From Corallochytrium limacisporum (Eukaryota; Opisthokonta), in assembly GCA_002811645.1 (NCBI GenBank), contig PDIP01000052.1, forward strand, positions 19,124 to 83,123: a stretch of DNA of 64,000 nt, given 5' to 3'. Positions 1 to 11,524 of the stretch are shown here, piece after piece (the stretch's first letter is position 1; each line of letters begins with the position of its first letter). The notes beneath the pieces are model-generated. The model was not told the origin of the DNA. It searched no databases and saw nothing but the letters and a program-made list of their open reading frames with translations. Made by a program: the position numbers and the translations under genes.

Positions 1-1288
1 TATTTTACTACTTGGGGAGGGAGAGAAAAAAATGAAGAAAGGAATGGGTCCAGACGGCGGCGGATCGGGACGTGATGAGAGAGAGAGCGCGCTAGCTACA
101 GAAACAAATGACGACCCGTGAAATGTAATACCAAGAAGTAAAATATAGAAAAAAGAGACGGACAGACGACATCGGATCCGAAAAGGATCGAGACAAACGC
201 AAACCGAGAAATGTTTGGCCGGGCATTGGTTGGAGTTTTCTTTTCTTTTGGTTCAGTCGCCCGGGGGGGGGGGGGGAGGGGAAAAGAAAAGGGGAGTGCG
301 GGAGACTCTCTCACTCGACGGAGCGCGCGGGTGAGCGCTTTATCCTCGCGCGCAGAGTTGGGGATTGCGACACTAAGGCTCACTCGCACCATCCAACACA
401 AAAAGCCTCCCCGCTCTCTGGGTCCATCCTACATTCACCGCGCTGGGTTGGTGGGAATGAGCAATATTTTTGCCCACGGCCTGTCCAGTGAAAACTTCAC
501 CTCTTTACCGCACAGGTCTTCCTCCAAGTCTAATCCTTTCAGCTATGCCGGACTAACCGTTCCCTTAGTTTGTATCCAAACTGGTCGTGGAATGGAGACC
601 CAGGAGAAAGAATGTTGGGTGGAGTGTAGGAGCAATCTTATGCAATTTCTTTCCTTTCCCGTTCACTATCACCATTCGAATCAAGGATGAAATTCCACAT
701 GGTGCTCTCGAAGATATGGAGGACGAACCCGAGGAAGATTTCGATGTGTTTCGCCTCGGGGACTTTTGCATTGCAACATGAACTTTTCTATTTCAAACAG
801 CTCACGCTCTTTTGACTAAGGTACGTGTAAAGAGGCACAAAAAGAAGTCCGTTTTGATCATGCATTACACATTTTCGTCGCCCTGTTCGATGTCATGTAT
901 GTAGTGTCCTGGCTATCCACTCATCACGACCAATGATATGTTCGGGTTTACGCGCCGTGACCTTCTGCTGTCCCCCAAATCCCTGATGCCCGCCTCCTCA
1001 GGGGATTTGAGTTTCTAGAGAACAGCTACGTTCCTTTGACGTTGGAACCGAATTGGTGCCGACACATCTGTGGGAGTCCCCCCGTACAAAACCTTTGAAA
1101 GCAGACCTGTGTGGTCAATACATCCCCATTCGATGTGCCATGGGTGCATGTCCCTGCCGGTTCCACTGTGATCCGGGGCAACGAGACTCTTTATCGAGGG
1201 CGGAAATCCGAGGTTTGCACTGAATGGGTCATGACAGAAAATCTAGGATATTGTGCCAGAAGAAGTACAGTATTCTTCGTACCGACTT

Positions 1289-1306
1289 CCCCCCCGGGGG
1301 GGGGGG
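1289..1306. repeat. C7/G11 palindromic homopolymer junction
   Basis: Seven C followed directly by eleven G, flanked by GACTT and AAGTC, so the whole is a near-perfect inverted repeat. It is one of about ten such C-run/G-run junctions in the window. Confidence 0.9.
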
Positions 1307-3276
1307 AAGTCCGTGAAAAATTTTATGCCCCATCGGCTTATAAATGCTCCGATGGCTTCCAGTTTAACTCCATACCCAATATATCCACTTGCACGCAAAG
1401 CTGCGCTCTCACACACATATCCAACGAGCAACATATCTATGTGCTTGTCCAGAAATATATCGAGGAACACAGCTATACTCATTGTACTGTGAAACTGACT
1501 GCTCTCTTTTCAGGAATCGTCTACTGTGAGTGAAGCTGTAAGTCCGCATGCCTCCCACCGGGCTTCCGTCATTTGATTGAGACGGCGCACTCTCGATGGA
1601 ACAGTACCAGGATAAGGGGATTTTGGTACCGGTGGTCCCCACTGTCCTTGGTTCATTTGAGGAGGAATTGACTTGTACAATACCAACAGAGTCCATCGGG
1701 AAGTTGCGTCATACATCCCCAGCGCATAGCCAACTGCACTCACTCTCAATCGTCGCTCTGCCCACAGTCTGAGTGTACCAAGATAGGCTACCCCAGTCTG
1801 GGTATGCATGCCATATGTGCGGGTCCTGCGCATTTGTTTATGGCCGCAAGAGTATGTTCCAATGAGCACCTTTGTAGGACGATGCTTCATTCCTAGTGCT
1901 TCAATAAATTTCCGTCCCGTTCGATGTTGACTGATGCTTCTGGCAAGCGAGGAAGAGTTTCGTCTTCACCTAACACGTATATGAATGGGCGATTGGGTTG
2001 TTGTTATCTTACTCGTCACTCCCCTAACAGCCACGTAGCCGTTCATAACACTCGTTCGTAGGAACAGGAAAGGAAAGAAATCCGCTATTACCTACTGCAA
2101 TAGAAAGCGCCCCAACACGAATTCACCACACCCTTCCCCCGGCCCCATGGAACCTGATGGACGTCTCCATGTCCAAGGTACCCGGCCAAGCCGTAAACTT
2201 CCGAAAGTTTGTCATCCGAGAAAGCCACAAGACCACCGTACCAAGGACTGTCCACAACGGCTGGTTGCTGTTTGCCAAGGGGGGGTGGGGCGGGGAGATG
2301 AGGATCGGTTCGAGACCTAGCGTCAAAGAATTTTTTTCTTAAGTCATACCGGTATTGTTCAAGAGAGGCATTGCTGGGGTCGATCGTAATCCCCAAATTC
2401 CCCCCCCCCCTCCTTTCCTCTTGTCCTTGGGGATTGAAGGAGTGAGATTCTGACACAACTTCCTGAGAGACACAGTGTACTTGCCCCGCCCTCTCCCGTG
2501 AGACTGTGCTGCGCGGCGTGTCCGTGTAATCCAGTACATTGGGGGCTCTTGGTCCAATCTCTATGCCAGTCTGATGCACCCATGGTGTGTCCGGCGATGG
2601 AGTGGGGGCTGGAATACTTAGGAGAAGCGCAAGTGAAGAAGGAAGAGGCGCAACTATGAAGAAAGGAAAACAAATCCAAAATCAGCTGAGGGCAAGTGTG
2701 GAAGCCAAATGCTCAAAGTATAACAAATTTCAATATCGGGGTGTCTAGGATGCGATGTTGACAGGTTTGGCCTACTATGCATGATGTGTTTGTATGTTTG
2801 TAAGGCCCCCAAAATCCCCAAGGCCTTGCTACACCTGGGAATGATGTTTTGATCTGTGTATCGCCAGGTTCATGATGGCTTGTGAGTTGGCTTCTGCAAG
2901 TGCCGCGTTGTTCTTCTCCGTCCTCAAAGATTTTTTTCATATTCGGGAGGGAACTCACTCTGCCCTCTTCGTGTCAGATAATGCAGAATTCAATACGCAT
3001 CGGCAGCATGAATTTAAATCCCCAGCCGTTCGCAATATATGGGAGAAAACCGGCCGTGAGACATGGTAGCAGGACGTGCCCAGAGCAAAAGTGATGCGGC
3101 ACCTTCCCCCGCCATATGTTTATTTGCGATAGTGAAGTGTTGTTACGGTAGGACATACCGGTACAATTCCTATTCAAGAAAAGTGCGTATCGAAAATTAG
3201 AATGCATGTTGTGATATCGAAAGAATCCCCCGTTGTTTGGAACTGCACACCACGGGTTTGAGGGAAACGATGGCTG

Positions 3277-3441
3277 CTCTCCGTCTCCGTCTTTCTCTCT
3301 CTCTCTCCCCCTCTCTCTCTCTCTCTCTCCCCCTCTCTCTCTCTCTCTCTTTCTCTTCTCTCTCTCTCTCTCTTCTCTCTCCCTCTCCCTCTCCCCTTTC
3401 ACTTTCTCTTTCTCTTCTCTCTCCCTCTCCCCCTCCCTCCG
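3277..3441. repeat. CT-rich microsatellite (homopyrimidine tract)
   Basis: About 165 bases of interrupted (CT)n with CCCCT and TTCT variants, on the plus strand. Tracts like this lie upstream of most recognised genes in the window, but here no gene follows for about 4 kb. Confidence 0.9.
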
Positions 3442-4169
3442 GCTCTCCTCCTGAACAGGGAACCGCATGGGATATGCATTGGTTGCGCGCCTGGCTTCTC
3501 TTCGGGGAAAGCGCGGGTACCTTCTGTGGTGGTTAGACGGGTATTTGTCCAACATGGTAGCGTCCGCGCCCAATGGCTTGAGACAGTGGCGGGATATGTG
3601 TTGGTGGTATCAAGCGCTATTACTATTACCCCATCCCTTTTCTCCCTGTATTTGCTGGAACTGGTGAGACTGGCGGAGCTATACTTAGGTTCAAGCCCCG
3701 TTACTTGGGTAACTCACAGGCGTATCGTATCATTAGACAGAATCAGTTTCGGCATGCTATGTTGTGCTCAATGATCCCTTGACCCACCATGATACGAATA
3801 TGTAGGCCGATGGTCTCTATCTTCACCAGTGGGGATTCCAAATAGTATCTGACAGCCTTGGGAATCCCCGTCCGCTTGCCGGCATGTATCTCACATTGCC
3901 AGCATGAACTCCCGGGCTCACAAATACTGCTGAAAGCTATCCAACGTCCCAGCACACCCTTTACTATCCCCGTAGCATAGTCCCAGACTGGGAAATACCT
4001 TTGAACATCCCAGTAGACCATTCAGTGTGCCCACAAGGGGATACATAGATGCGAAGAAACCCACTAGTCGACAAACTCTGGCGTCAGCCGTCCCACAGGG
4101 ATCAATGCAGCTCTGAGCTCAACAGGACAGGGGCAGACTCTTGCAGTCCCGAGCTTCTAGGCAGAGATT

Positions 4170-4202
4170 CAGACAAGTGCGTAGGTCAGACAAGTGCGTA
4201 GG
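4170..4202. repeat. Short tandem duplication
   Basis: A 16-base unit, CAGACAAGTGCGTAGG, is present twice, separated by one base. It is a simple local duplication with no associated gene. Confidence 0.85.
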
Positions 4203-6556
4203 CCGACGTGGGCCATGGGGATGTATGCAGTTGGTTGTCCGAGGGAGTGATACCAAAGAAGTACACAGGGACGGACTCAAAACAAAAGGATAGTCACCGG
4301 TTGGGAGTACAGATCTTAAGCTGTCCCAAACCTCAATCCTGAGAGCAATACAGATGAAGTAAAGAACGGCAAGGGAGATGTCGCTGCAGGAATTAACCTT
4401 TTAGCTACCCTAACGCAGGTCGCCACCATCAGAGCCTCCCGCCCAATAGTGCGTCGCTGCCGGAACACGCACTGGTGGGCACTCAAAAAAGGGAAAAATG
4501 CTACCAATCCAACCTAAAGTGGGTTGTGATCGAAGAATAGCCTCGATTAGCTTGGTCATACCGCAGCATCTTTTCAACATCCCCAACATCCCCTGCTTCC
4601 TCGTCCCAAGTCTTCCATGTGCATTCTTGATAATCAGGAAACAATTTTGTGGACGACACCCCGTGTTTCTGGTCCGGGTTCCAGCAATCTGGGTCGGAAT
4701 GAGTCCAGATGTCAAAGCAGGAAGGCTCTTGTTCGTCAGTGCCCCGGTCAGCCCCACTTCTGGACCGGTGACAAAGTCAGGCAGCGCAAATCTGGGGCAC
4801 GCTTGGGGTTTTTGATAGGCACAAGATATTCCCGATCTCCTGCAAAATCCCCCTTTTAACGACATAAGAGAACATGTGTTCCGATATACGAAGGAAAGCT
4901 CGCCGCTTGTCACCAACATCGATGCCGGACAAGATTACCTTCTGGCTGAGCCGAGCTGGGACCCGTGACCTGTTCCGTATAAAGCTCGGCTGCCCGGGCT
5001 GAGCAAGTGATGGCGATCGCATTTCCTCACAATTCTTAGGTTCCATGTGAAGTGGTCGTGCCAGACCTAATCGTGGTCGTGGCAGAGCATTCATGCTCGC
5101 TGCTCTGAAGGGCTGCTCATCTTGGCTTCAGTCCCTCTCATATGCCGTATTGACCGATACGAGCTACCCCCCAACCATCGCCTTCCCGAAGACGCGTTGC
5201 AGAATTTGAATATCCCTTGGCCAATGTTAGCATATTGTTGCCCTTGTTTCCTTCCTTGCCGTACTGAACTTGGTCCGTACGGTTTGCAGGGCTGGAAAGC
5301 CGGTGTCTTGTTACCGCGAGGAAATTCTGAAGCGGTGGTTCTTTGTCCAATCTGCCTTGCTTAGTATTTGATGGAAGGATCTTATAATTTCCAGAAATAC
5401 ACGATCAAGACCCAGTGTTAGGTCGATCGAAAGGTCCGTCCACACTTCTCACACTCAGAGAATTGAAAATCATTCAGTGTGAAAGTTGCTGTTCGTTTTC
5501 TGTCACGCTGGTGGACTGGATGCAAATCCATCCCTGAGCACTGAAAACAATCATAGATTCCGGAAAATTTGTACAATGGATCCCGGCAAATAATCTGCAT
5601 ACCAATACTTCATCAGCATATTGTTCAGCCCCGAAAGTGCCCCTTGTGAGAATGCTCAGCATTGCATCAGCAACATATATCCCGGACAATGCAATACAAG
5701 GAAGCGGGCCAGTGGCCAGCAGTGCTATGTCACCTGGTAGATTCAGCCAGCAAAACATACTTCTTAGGGGTTATGTCAAGCATGAGTGTGGCTCCAATCA
5801 ACACGTAAAGTGGGACCTTAACTGTGCTAAAGCTACCATGAGACACCGAACCCTTCTCGATTGTATCCCATGATGCGAATACCCGACGTGTGTGAAGAAG
5901 TTCACGGAGTGGAACCGTGATCACACACTGCGGTCGCGCAGTGCCGCAGTATAAATCGTTTGCTGCCAATAGGGACGTAGCAGGAGTACCACGCCTGATA
6001 ATTGGTTGATTAAAGCAACGGACTTACGTGATGCGTGTACAATGGTGCGAGTACGATTCCATTACGGCGGGTTTTTCTCGCAGACCCGCAATCGCCGGAA
6101 GGGAGAAAAAATATCCAACAGAAACCCTTCAGTGGCGGTCGTGCATCCACTTCAATAGAGTAAAACCCCAGCTCACCCGGTTGTACGGTTGTACGCGTAC
6201 GCGTCCGTGTGCGCGTGCAATATTTGTATGGGAACTGCCAATAGTCCGACATGCATGGGCTGTCAAAGCCTATTGGGCACACCATTCAGTTTCAGCACAA
6301 TGCTACAGTTCTAATCTGACTGCCCGCAGTTTGTGCTTCCATGTCTAGGTAGTAGTACATAGTGTGAGCCGTACGAATTCCAGCCAATATCGTTTTAGAC
6401 TGCATGCCTTGGGGGTGTTCTCTTACGGTAGAAAGTGTTCCCGCGCGACTGAATTCTTAGGCACCCCTTTTGACCGAGCGGGTTCATTCCGATCACCACG
6501 TCTTCACCGTGCACGCCACCCTTGCGAGCCACACAATTGAGATGGGATGCGACACT

Positions 6557-6600
6557 GAAAGTGTCCAACTGCGCTCAGTGAAAGTGTGTCCAACTGCGCA
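6557..6600. repeat. Short imperfect direct repeat
   Basis: GAAAGTGTCCAACTGCGC at 6557 recurs at 6580 with a two-base GT insertion. No gene or mobile element is visible around it. Confidence 0.8.
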
Positions 6601-7374
6601 AATGCTGAAGTGGGTATCTTGGTGAAAAGGGAAGGGTTAGAGTTTGGACGAGTACGCACGCGCACTCCCACCCATCCCTAATGGCCAGTGGGGAGCACCC
6701 TAGGAAGGGATTCTCTCAGAAGAGTAGGCCTGCGTGCCAAAACCTGCTTTGGTCATTATCTTTCGTTGCGCTCTCGAAAACAACCACGACGAGTCTGGAA
6801 GCATGTTTTTCGAGAGTGTGAACGACGGCACAGAGACAAGCCCGGACACAATCGAAACGTGGTACGTACCGAGAAGGTCAAAAGTAGCCTGCCTCATTAA
6901 AAAAGTCTGGCGTTCCGCAGTCCCTGCCTAAATCTTTTGGAGCTATTTTTGCAGGTATACAGAATCAAATTCCATAATAAATATATGAACGCTCGGAAAA
7001 AATTGACACCATCCGTATGTAGCTGCTAATGCGTTCTGTCGCCACCTATTACAATTAATGCAGTGGATGAGTTATTCAGTTCCCGAGTGTCAATGGCCAA
7101 CCCCCTAGACAGAAGGAACAGTTCGGGGACCGAAGAGTTGCCGGGGAAGGGAGCGGGCGCAGAGCGTTGGTCACGTCCCCTTAAATGGAACTTGGGGATG
7201 AATTAGGCAACTGTGAACGTGGGGCAGGCTGCGGACCCGCCAAGACAGAGTACCGATAGTTTAGCGTCCAGTCTTTGCAGCTACATAATAGGTGTGTGTC
7301 CATGGATATATCATGGTGGGATGATCAAGCATGATCACTGCCGGGTTCGTGAATAAGAACAGACTGCAGCGGAA

Positions 7375-8235
7375 ATGTCGACTCAGTGGTGGCAGCCTAC
7401 GCCGGGTGGCCTGTGGAACTATGTTCTACAAGGTGAGGACAGATATGAACCTGTTTTGGATGTAATTGACATCGATCCGGCCCTAATTGAAACTGCTGAC
7501 TTTGAAAGAATCCATGGTCAGGGCGCAAGGATTATCTGCTATTTCTCGGCCGGCACCAAGGAAGACTATCGCCCTGATGCTTCGGATTTCCCGGCTTCGG
7601 ATGTTGGTAATAACCTTCCTGACTATCCCAACGAACAGTATGTTGACATCCGGTCCGCAGCTATCTTAAATATCATGAAGGACCGTATGGACTCCTTTGC
7701 TACCATGAATTGTGATGGTGTTGAGGCAGACAATGTGGACGTATATTCCAATGACAGTGGTTTTAACATCTCACAGCAGGATGCAGTCACATATGTAACG
7801 GAACTTGCAAACTATGCGCACAGTAAGAACATGGCATTTGCACTAAAAAATGCCCCGGAACTGATTAGTAGTGTACTCAGTGTCTGTGACATGGCAGTGG
7901 TGGAAGAGTGTAAGCAGTTTGGCTTTTGCAATGAGTTCGATCCCTTCATTAGCAGCAACAAGCCGGTCTATTCGGTGGAGTACACGGGCAACGGGTCTGG
8001 GGTATGTCCAACTCTGCTGGGAAAGACTTTTTCCGGCATTATTAAGAGTGTGGATCTCACTGAGTTCCCCTTGACAGTGTGCGCACAAAACCCGGGGGCT
8101 GTGGACACTGACGATTTGTCACCGGACACGGTCGGAAACGACTTCCTTGAGTTCAATGGTGGCTCCTCGCCAATGGCCAGTCTCTGGTTCACCATATGCA
8201 TTCCTTTGCTTAGTTCATTCGTGCTGTTTTACTAG
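7375..8235 (+). CDS. GH114-type (endo-alpha-1,4-polygalactosaminidase family) glycosidase
   Basis: A 286-residue protein spanning the GH114 TIM-barrel domain. It shows the family opening W-x-P-x-P-G-x-x-W (residues 6-14), ICYFSAG with a following E-D-x-R-P-D block (54-68), the acidic DGVEADNVD block (114-122), ALKN (156-159), EEC near 177-179 and VEYT near 201-204. The D-G-V-E-x-D-N-V-D block is the expected catalytic region; family members usually have Pro where this has Ala. Known members hydrolyse galactosamine-rich polysaccharide and are secreted. Here no signal peptide precedes the domain, and the frame is closed by TAA 7 codons upstream of the ATG. The last ~20 residues are strongly hydrophobic after a small-residue G-G-S-S stretch, resembling a GPI-attachment signal or a tail anchor. 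Family assignment is firm; substrate and location are inferred. Confidence 0.88.
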   Translation: MSTQWWQPTPGGLWNYVLQGEDRYEPVLDVIDIDPALIETADFERIHGQGARIICYFSAGTKEDYRPDASDFPASDVGNNLPDYPNEQYVDIRSAAILNIMKDRMDSFATMNCDGVEADNVDVYSNDSGFNISQQDAVTYVTELANYAHSKNMAFALKNAPELISSVLSVCDMAVVEECKQFGFCNEFDPFISSNKPVYSVEYTGNGSGVCPTLLGKTFSGIIKSVDLTEFPLTVCAQNPGAVDTDDLSPDTVGNDFLEFNGGSSPMASLWFTICIPLLSSFVLFY

Positions 8236-8387
8236 GTCACGGCGTGCCAGTCCATAAGGACATGATCATGGCCATCGTTCATTTCTGTAATATATCCATG
8301 TAGAGTCATAGCATAGTTGATCCTGACAGTGCCATAACCTAGCATCCAGGGTGGTTTCCTTCCAGGCCTTCACTTGTGGGTCACCCG

Positions 8388-8423
<36 letters not shown>

Positions 8424-9189
8424 CTCTCGCTCTCTCGCTCTCTCGCTCTCTCGCTCTCTCTCTCTCGCTCTCTCTCTCTCTCTCCCGCACTTTCGCTCTC
8501 GCCTCCCTTATCGCTGCGTGCGTGCGTGTGCGTGTGTGTGTATGTATAGGATGTATTTGAAAAGCAAACGTCGATTTGTTGTCTTCTCAGTTGTGGGGGG
8601 GGGGGGTGGCCAAGGTAGTGCGCCCCAAAGGGCCCCGTCCATGCAACCAACCCGTCCCAAGCAAGCGGCACATTGCCTCCCTCCATTCCTCCCTCTGGCT
8701 CTCTCCCGCACCGTCTCCCTCCACTGTCCCTCCCCCGTGGCTCCATCGCTCCCTTATTTTGCTCTCTATCGCAGTGTCTCTCGCGGACCCTCTCTATTTT
8801 TAGCTCGGCACTCCCAACTTGTCGTTCCGAAGCCTAGTGTAACCTAACCTCCCTCCACAGCCGCTGTACTACTGGTGCCTGTTGTTTCACTATTCAAATG
8901 CATGAGAAAGATGAAAAGAAAAATCATGAGCGGACCAATCCTTGTGGCTCCACAGCGCTTACTGGTGCGAGATAACAAGAAAAACGAAACGAGATTGCAA
9001 TCTCGTCGGGCCATCAATAGTTGAGACGGCTCTTCGATGGTCTTGCGGGTGACGCGGTATCTTCATTCTCGACGACGCAAAATTAACTGCACAGCTATGT
9101 GAGAAGCTAGGGAGCTTTCTGTAATAGCGATAGGTGCAGCTGTATTGGTCCTCACACCAAGTATTCGGAACATTACGCGATCAAAAACC
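8236..9189. other. Intergenic region upstream of the SDR gene
   Basis: The first part is dominated by the CT/GCTCTCTC tract (8392-8484), a TG run near 8521-8541, a G-run near 8596-8606 and pyrimidine-rich sequence to about 8840. The last ~350 bases are of normal complexity and presumably hold the promoter and 5' leader of the dehydrogenase gene. No RNA gene was recognised. Confidence 0.6.
8392..8484. repeat. (CT)n / (GCTCTCTC)n microsatellite
   Basis: A pure CT run of about 29 bases followed by several units of an 8-base derivative, GCTCTCTC. It lies about 0.7 kb upstream of the SDR start codon. Confidence 0.92.
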
Positions 9190-9984
9190 ATGGCTGACTC
9201 TAAGATGTCGAACGTCGTTGCCGTCGTTACTGGCGGTGCCTCTGGCCTGGGTTTGGCCACTGTCCTGCAGATTGTGAGCCAGGGTGGCAAGGCAGTTGCC
9301 TTCGACCTGAACCCACCTGGTGACGAATCCAAGAAGGCTGTCTCTGCTTACAAGAATTCCGTGGCTTTCGTTTCCGGAGATGTCATGTCTGATGATGATG
9401 TGCAGAAGGCTCTTGACACCTGCGTCTCCCAATTCGGCCGCGAGCTGAATGTGTTGGTCAACTGTGCTGGCATTGGATCTGCCACTCGCACCTACACTGG
9501 CAAGATCCCCCATCCCCAGGATATGTTTGACTTTGTTGTCCGGGTTAACCTCAGCGGTACCTTTAACTGTATCCGTCTGGCTAGTGAACGTATGGCCAAG
9601 AACCCAGCCACCGCTGACGATGAGCGTGGAGTCATTGTCAATACTGCCAGCGCTGCCGCCTATGATGGTCAGATCGGTCAGGCGGCTTACAGTGCCAGCA
9701 AGGCCGGTGTTGTGGGCATGACTCTGCCCATTGCCCGTGATTTGGCTCGCCATGGCATCCGCTGTGTAACCATTGCCCCTGGTCTATTCCTGACCCCCCT
9801 GTTGGCCGGTCTGCCCGAACCTGCTCTGAAAGGATTGTCCAAGGACGTTCCTTTCCCCAAGCGCCTCGGAAACCCGCAAGAGTTTGCACACACCGTGCAA
9901 TGGATCGTTGAGAACCGTATGGTCAACGCGGAGACCATTCGCTTAGATGGAGGTATCCGTTTCGCTCCTGGCGGCAAGCTGTAA
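9190..9984 (+). CDS. HSD17B10: 3-hydroxyacyl-CoA dehydrogenase type 2-like SDR (HSD17B10 type)
   Basis: A 264-residue classical short-chain dehydrogenase/reductase. It has the NAD-binding TGGASGLG (14-21), NCAG (91-94), catalytic Ser154, the YSASK pair Tyr167/Lys171, and the family C-terminus with IRLDGGIRF (250-258). Length and motif spacing match human HSD17B10 (261 residues; Ser155, Tyr168, Lys172). In that family the enzyme acts in mitochondrial branched-chain amino-acid and fatty-acid oxidation, and in animals also forms part of mitochondrial RNase P. The frame continues upstream to a non-ATG codon, but the ATG at 9190 has a strong context (AAAACCATGG), so I start there. No obvious long targeting peptide is seen, as in animal HSD17B10, whose N-terminus is retained. 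The RNase P role is not inferable here. Confidence 0.9.
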   Translation: MADSKMSNVVAVVTGGASGLGLATVLQIVSQGGKAVAFDLNPPGDESKKAVSAYKNSVAFVSGDVMSDDDVQKALDTCVSQFGRELNVLVNCAGIGSATRTYTGKIPHPQDMFDFVVRVNLSGTFNCIRLASERMAKNPATADDERGVIVNTASAAAYDGQIGQAAYSASKAGVVGMTLPIARDLARHGIRCVTIAPGLFLTPLLAGLPEPALKGLSKDVPFPKRLGNPQEFAHTVQWIVENRMVNAETIRLDGGIRFAPGGKL

Positions 9985-10447
9985 ACACGGTGCGGGACAA
10001 AAACAATGAGCATTGCTACTGTGTACAGCTATTAGGGGTCCGCAGTGCGTCAAGGTAGCTGGATACAAAATAGAGACATAGACTATTTTCAGCTCAATAG
10101 ATTGCCCGCAATGTTGACGGGTAGTAAATTCCCTTCATACTCTTCCTAAGGGAGAAGGGGACACGGCAGGGTATTCCAATCACTACCACCGACCACCAAC
10201 CACCACCGCCAAGGCCCCCCCCTCCCTTTCTATCGATTCCCCTCCTGCTGGCCCCATCGGAATGAAGGGCGGTTTCCCGTACGTTGTGTTTCCTCTCGAA
10301 TCTGCGGTCCGAGGCTTTTTGAAGATCATTATTGTGCGCAGAGCAGATTTGGTAGTAAAGGAAAGAGGCATGGCCATCCAGTCTTTGAATATAGAATTGT
10401 TTTATCATCTTTCATAACCCAGGGCGCAATCATTTGCGGCACATACC
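9985..10447. other. Intergenic region between SDR and ANKMY2 genes
   Basis: 463 bases between two plus-strand genes. It contains an ACC/CCA-rich, then C- and CT-rich segment at about 10187-10232, and otherwise normal sequence. It should hold the SDR 3' end and the promoter of the next gene. No AATAAA was found after the SDR stop. Confidence 0.6.
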
Positions 10448-11524
10448 ATGCCGGCCCAAATCTTAACTGATGCCTTTGCGTCGTACATCAAAGAGGCCGA
10501 TGCCGCCGGCTTTGAAGAGCGTCTTAATGCTGAGCGTCTGGACGTAAATGCAGTAGATAGTTCTGGTACCACAGTGCTCATGCACTGTGTGTATAGCAGA
10601 AAGCCTGAATTGACAGATGTTTTGCTCAAGAAGGGTGCCGACCCAAATCTGATTCCCCCACCGGCCCGGGGTTACAGTCCCCTCATGTTTGCGGCCATGG
10701 GCGGCAACGAAGAATGCTGTCGCTTGCTGTTGGAGGCTGGCGCTGATAAGGACCACAAGAATGACATCGGCAAGACTTCCACGGACATGGCCGCTTTTGT
10801 GGGTAACAGTGATATTGCGTCAGTAATCATCCAGTGGGTATCAAGGAAGCGCTTGGTGGGATATTTGGAGGAAAGAGGAAGGCTCTCAGAGAATGACGCT
10901 ACCAAAGTGTATGAGGCAATCACTTCTCCTATTCCATCCCCTCTGGCCATGCTCAACACCATTAATGAGGCAGAACTATTTCACATCAACCCCAAGGCAC
11001 TCCTGTCTGTCCTGCATGATGTGGTTCGCCACTGTCGCGCGGAATTGAAGAACGACACCCTGGCGTACAAGGCGCACTTCTTACATCAGGTTGTAGAGAA
11101 AGCGAGCGCAACAAAGAGCAACGGGGAAGATTCTATGGAAGAATTTCGCAGCGTCCAGCTCTACAGACTCCCAGACAAAGAGAAGGATCAGAGACCAGGA
11201 ATGGATGCCTTCATCAAAGATGCTACTCGGACCTACCCGTTTGGTCCGGATTCTATTGTGCTGCAGCAACTCGTGCCTGCACTGGCGACCCACAAGAGCG
11301 GAACGGACGGTTCCACTGCGCTACAACTTGTGGTGGGTACTCTGAATGGTCCGGGTAGCCAGAAGGCCTTGGCAGATCCTGCGAAGCACTGTGACAGCTG
11401 CCTTAGGGTTGCGTCCACTTTCAAGAGCTGCAGTCGATGCAAGAAGGTCAACTACTGCTCAACATCATGTCAGAAGTTGCGTTGGCCTGGACATAAGGCC
11501 GACTGCAAGGCGTCGTCCTCATAA
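10448..11524 (+). CDS. ANKMY2: Ankyrin-repeat and MYND-finger protein, ANKMY2-like
   Basis: A 358-residue protein with about three N-terminal ankyrin repeats (roughly 34-67, 74-102 and 108-128) and a C-terminal MYND zinc finger with all eight ligands: Cys315, Cys318, Cys328, Cys331, Cys337, Cys341, His349 and Cys353. Beyond the domains, the linker resembles animal ANKMY2: a D-M-A-A-F-V-G segment in the third repeat and Y-P-F/T-L-L-Q-Q-L-like sequence ahead of the finger (263-276). The long charged C-terminal tail of human ANKMY2 (441 residues) is absent. In mammals ANKMY2 binds FKBP38 and helps deliver adenylate cyclases to the primary cilium. A ciliary role here is only an inference. The start ATG lies in ATACCATGCC. 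Confidence 0.86.
   Translation: MPAQILTDAFASYIKEADAAGFEERLNAERLDVNAVDSSGTTVLMHCVYSRKPELTDVLLKKGADPNLIPPPARGYSPLMFAAMGGNEECCRLLLEAGADKDHKNDIGKTSTDMAAFVGNSDIASVIIQWVSRKRLVGYLEERGRLSENDATKVYEAITSPIPSPLAMLNTINEAELFHINPKALLSVLHDVVRHCRAELKNDTLAYKAHFLHQVVEKASATKSNGEDSMEEFRSVQLYRLPDKEKDQRPGMDAFIKDATRTYPFGPDSIVLQQLVPALATHKSGTDGSTALQLVVGTLNGPGSQKALADPAKHCDSCLRVASTFKSCSRCKKVNYCSTSCQKLRWPGHKADCKASSS

Larger units (their letters stand above)
1..7374. other. 7.4-kb stretch without a supportable gene
   Basis: No frame here gives a recognisable full-length protein. Open frames are short, often begin without ATG, and change composition along their length. The stretch holds G-rich and C/G-palindrome tracts (263-276, 1289-1306, 2401-2411), a long CT tract (3277-3441), two small tandem duplications (4170-4202 and 6557-6600), and weak protein-like fragments on the minus strand near 5474-6190 that are treated as a finding. 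It could be true intergenic DNA, decayed genes, or an intron-containing gene that I cannot assemble by eye. No tRNA or rRNA was evident. Confidence 0.6.

Noticed and set aside
3661-3720. GGTTCAAGCCC, resembling a tRNA B box
   Set aside because: No matching A box or foldable cloverleaf around it; the T-stem does not pair.
9145-9189. Upstream in-frame extension of the SDR gene
   Set aside because: It begins with TTG, not ATG; the ATG at 9190 has a strong initiation context and gives the expected family length.
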